This document shows positions 63,893 to 64,000 of a stretch of 64,000 nt of DNA, one piece after another. Under the pieces are notes generated by a model, which was given only the letters and a program-made list of their open reading frames with translations, was not told where the DNA came from and searched no databases. The position numbers were made by a program, and so were the translations under genes. Each line of letters starts with the position of its first letter. Within the stretch, counting starts at the first letter, position 1. The stretch comes from Lutibacter maritimus (GTDB taxonomy: Bacteria; Bacteroidota; Bacteroidia; Flavobacteriales; Flavobacteriaceae): assembly GCF_900116115.1 (NCBI RefSeq), contig NZ_FOZP01000003.1, positions 186,001 to 250,000 on the forward strand. Direction: 5' to 3'.

Positions 63893-63958
63893 ACCAAATA
63901 TAAAATGCTAATGGATTTTTGTAAGCAAACTAACATCGGTAATTAATTATGTACGCTG
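63893..63958. repeat. Diverged direct repeat, copy B
   Basis: Partner of copy A, in the same orientation and 731 bp away. It contains TATATTTG on the minus strand, a match to the -7 consensus, so part of the conservation may be promoter sequence. Confidence 0.6.
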
Positions 63959-64000
63959 ATGTACTGCTGTTAATTATCTTCTATTTCAATAGTAATACTT

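Noticed and set aside
63162-63958. Integron attC sites for the repeated gaps
   Set aside because: No GTTRRRY or RYYYAAC core pair could be found at the repeat ends and no integrase is in the window.
1-64000. CRISPR arrays, tRNA and rRNA genes, insertion sequences
   Set aside because: No regularly spaced repeats, cloverleaf tRNA with CCA context, rRNA sequence or transposase was seen on reading; a dedicated search such as tRNAscan would be needed to exclude a single tRNA.

Overview
The window is AT-rich DNA with Bacteroidetes-type signals. Several genes are preceded by a TAnnTTTG -7 box, there are no Shine-Dalgarno sequences, and the gene content is that of the class Flavobacteriia: alternative complex III, a type IX secretion PorG homologue, FemAB and SPOR proteins, and a DnaG without zinc ligands. 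A marine or sediment member of the Flavobacteriaceae is likely; the genus cannot be fixed from the sequence alone. I saw no rRNA, tRNA, CRISPR array, insertion sequence or prophage. All coordinates refer to this window.

Layout. (1) 1-5719, minus: a compact operon running from a soluble PAS-PAS hybrid histidine kinase through a lone receiver, a membrane-anchored HEAT protein and a processive-type GT2 glycosyltransferase to the start of an LTA-synthase-like membrane protein cut by the window edge. (2) 5.9-8.9 kb: small hypotheticals, a PurD-like ATP-grasp enzyme and a GNAT-like protein. (3) 8.9-18.6 kb, minus: a sulfide/persulfide oxidation cluster with a SQOR-like sulfide:quinone oxidoreductase, a second SQR-like flavoprotein, a CstB-like persulfide dioxygenase-rhodanese fusion, a rhodanese lipoprotein, a DUF3365 haem protein, an HMA protein, a DUF2892 membrane protein, a 54-residue protein and two SulP transporters. 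Three transcription units carry a Crp/Fnr-type palindrome (TGTRA-N6-TYACA) exactly 21 nt upstream of the -7 box; a fourth has a weaker copy at 22 nt. (4) 18.7-21.0 kb: ruvB and a FemAB-like protein. (5) 21.1-32.5 kb, minus: alternative complex III (actABCDEF) followed by coxBA, i.e. quinol to cytochrome c to oxygen. Its ActA carries seven haem motifs instead of five because of two tandem N-terminal cytochrome c domains. (6) 32.7-37.2 kb: SPOR protein, dnaG, a structured inverted-repeat element, clpX, clpP. (7) 37.4-43.6 kb, plus: hypothetical, M1 peptidase, methyltransferase, DEAD-box helicase and pyruvate-kinase-like genes lying between clpP and tig. (8) 43.6-47.0 kb, minus: tig, a holin-like membrane protein, an alpha/beta hydrolase, pdxJ. 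(9) 47.0-55.0 kb, plus: the envelope cluster CBS protein-nadK-porG-uppS-bamA-two Skp/OmpH-murI. (10) 55.0-64.0 kb, minus: accessory region of CPBP protease, membrane proteins, a VIT1-type transporter, a CarboxypepD_reg-like protein, a TraB-like protein, an alpha/beta hydrolase and small lipoproteins separated by long gaps, with a diverged direct repeat at the end.

How parts connect: SQR feeds sulfide electrons into the quinone pool, which the neighbouring ACIII-cytochrome oxidase operon would drain to oxygen. The persulfide product would go to the dioxygenase/rhodanese enzymes, and the sulfite, thiosulfate or sulfate could be moved by the SulP pair. The fixed-geometry palindromes suggest that one Crp/Fnr-family activator, not encoded here, controls the pathway.
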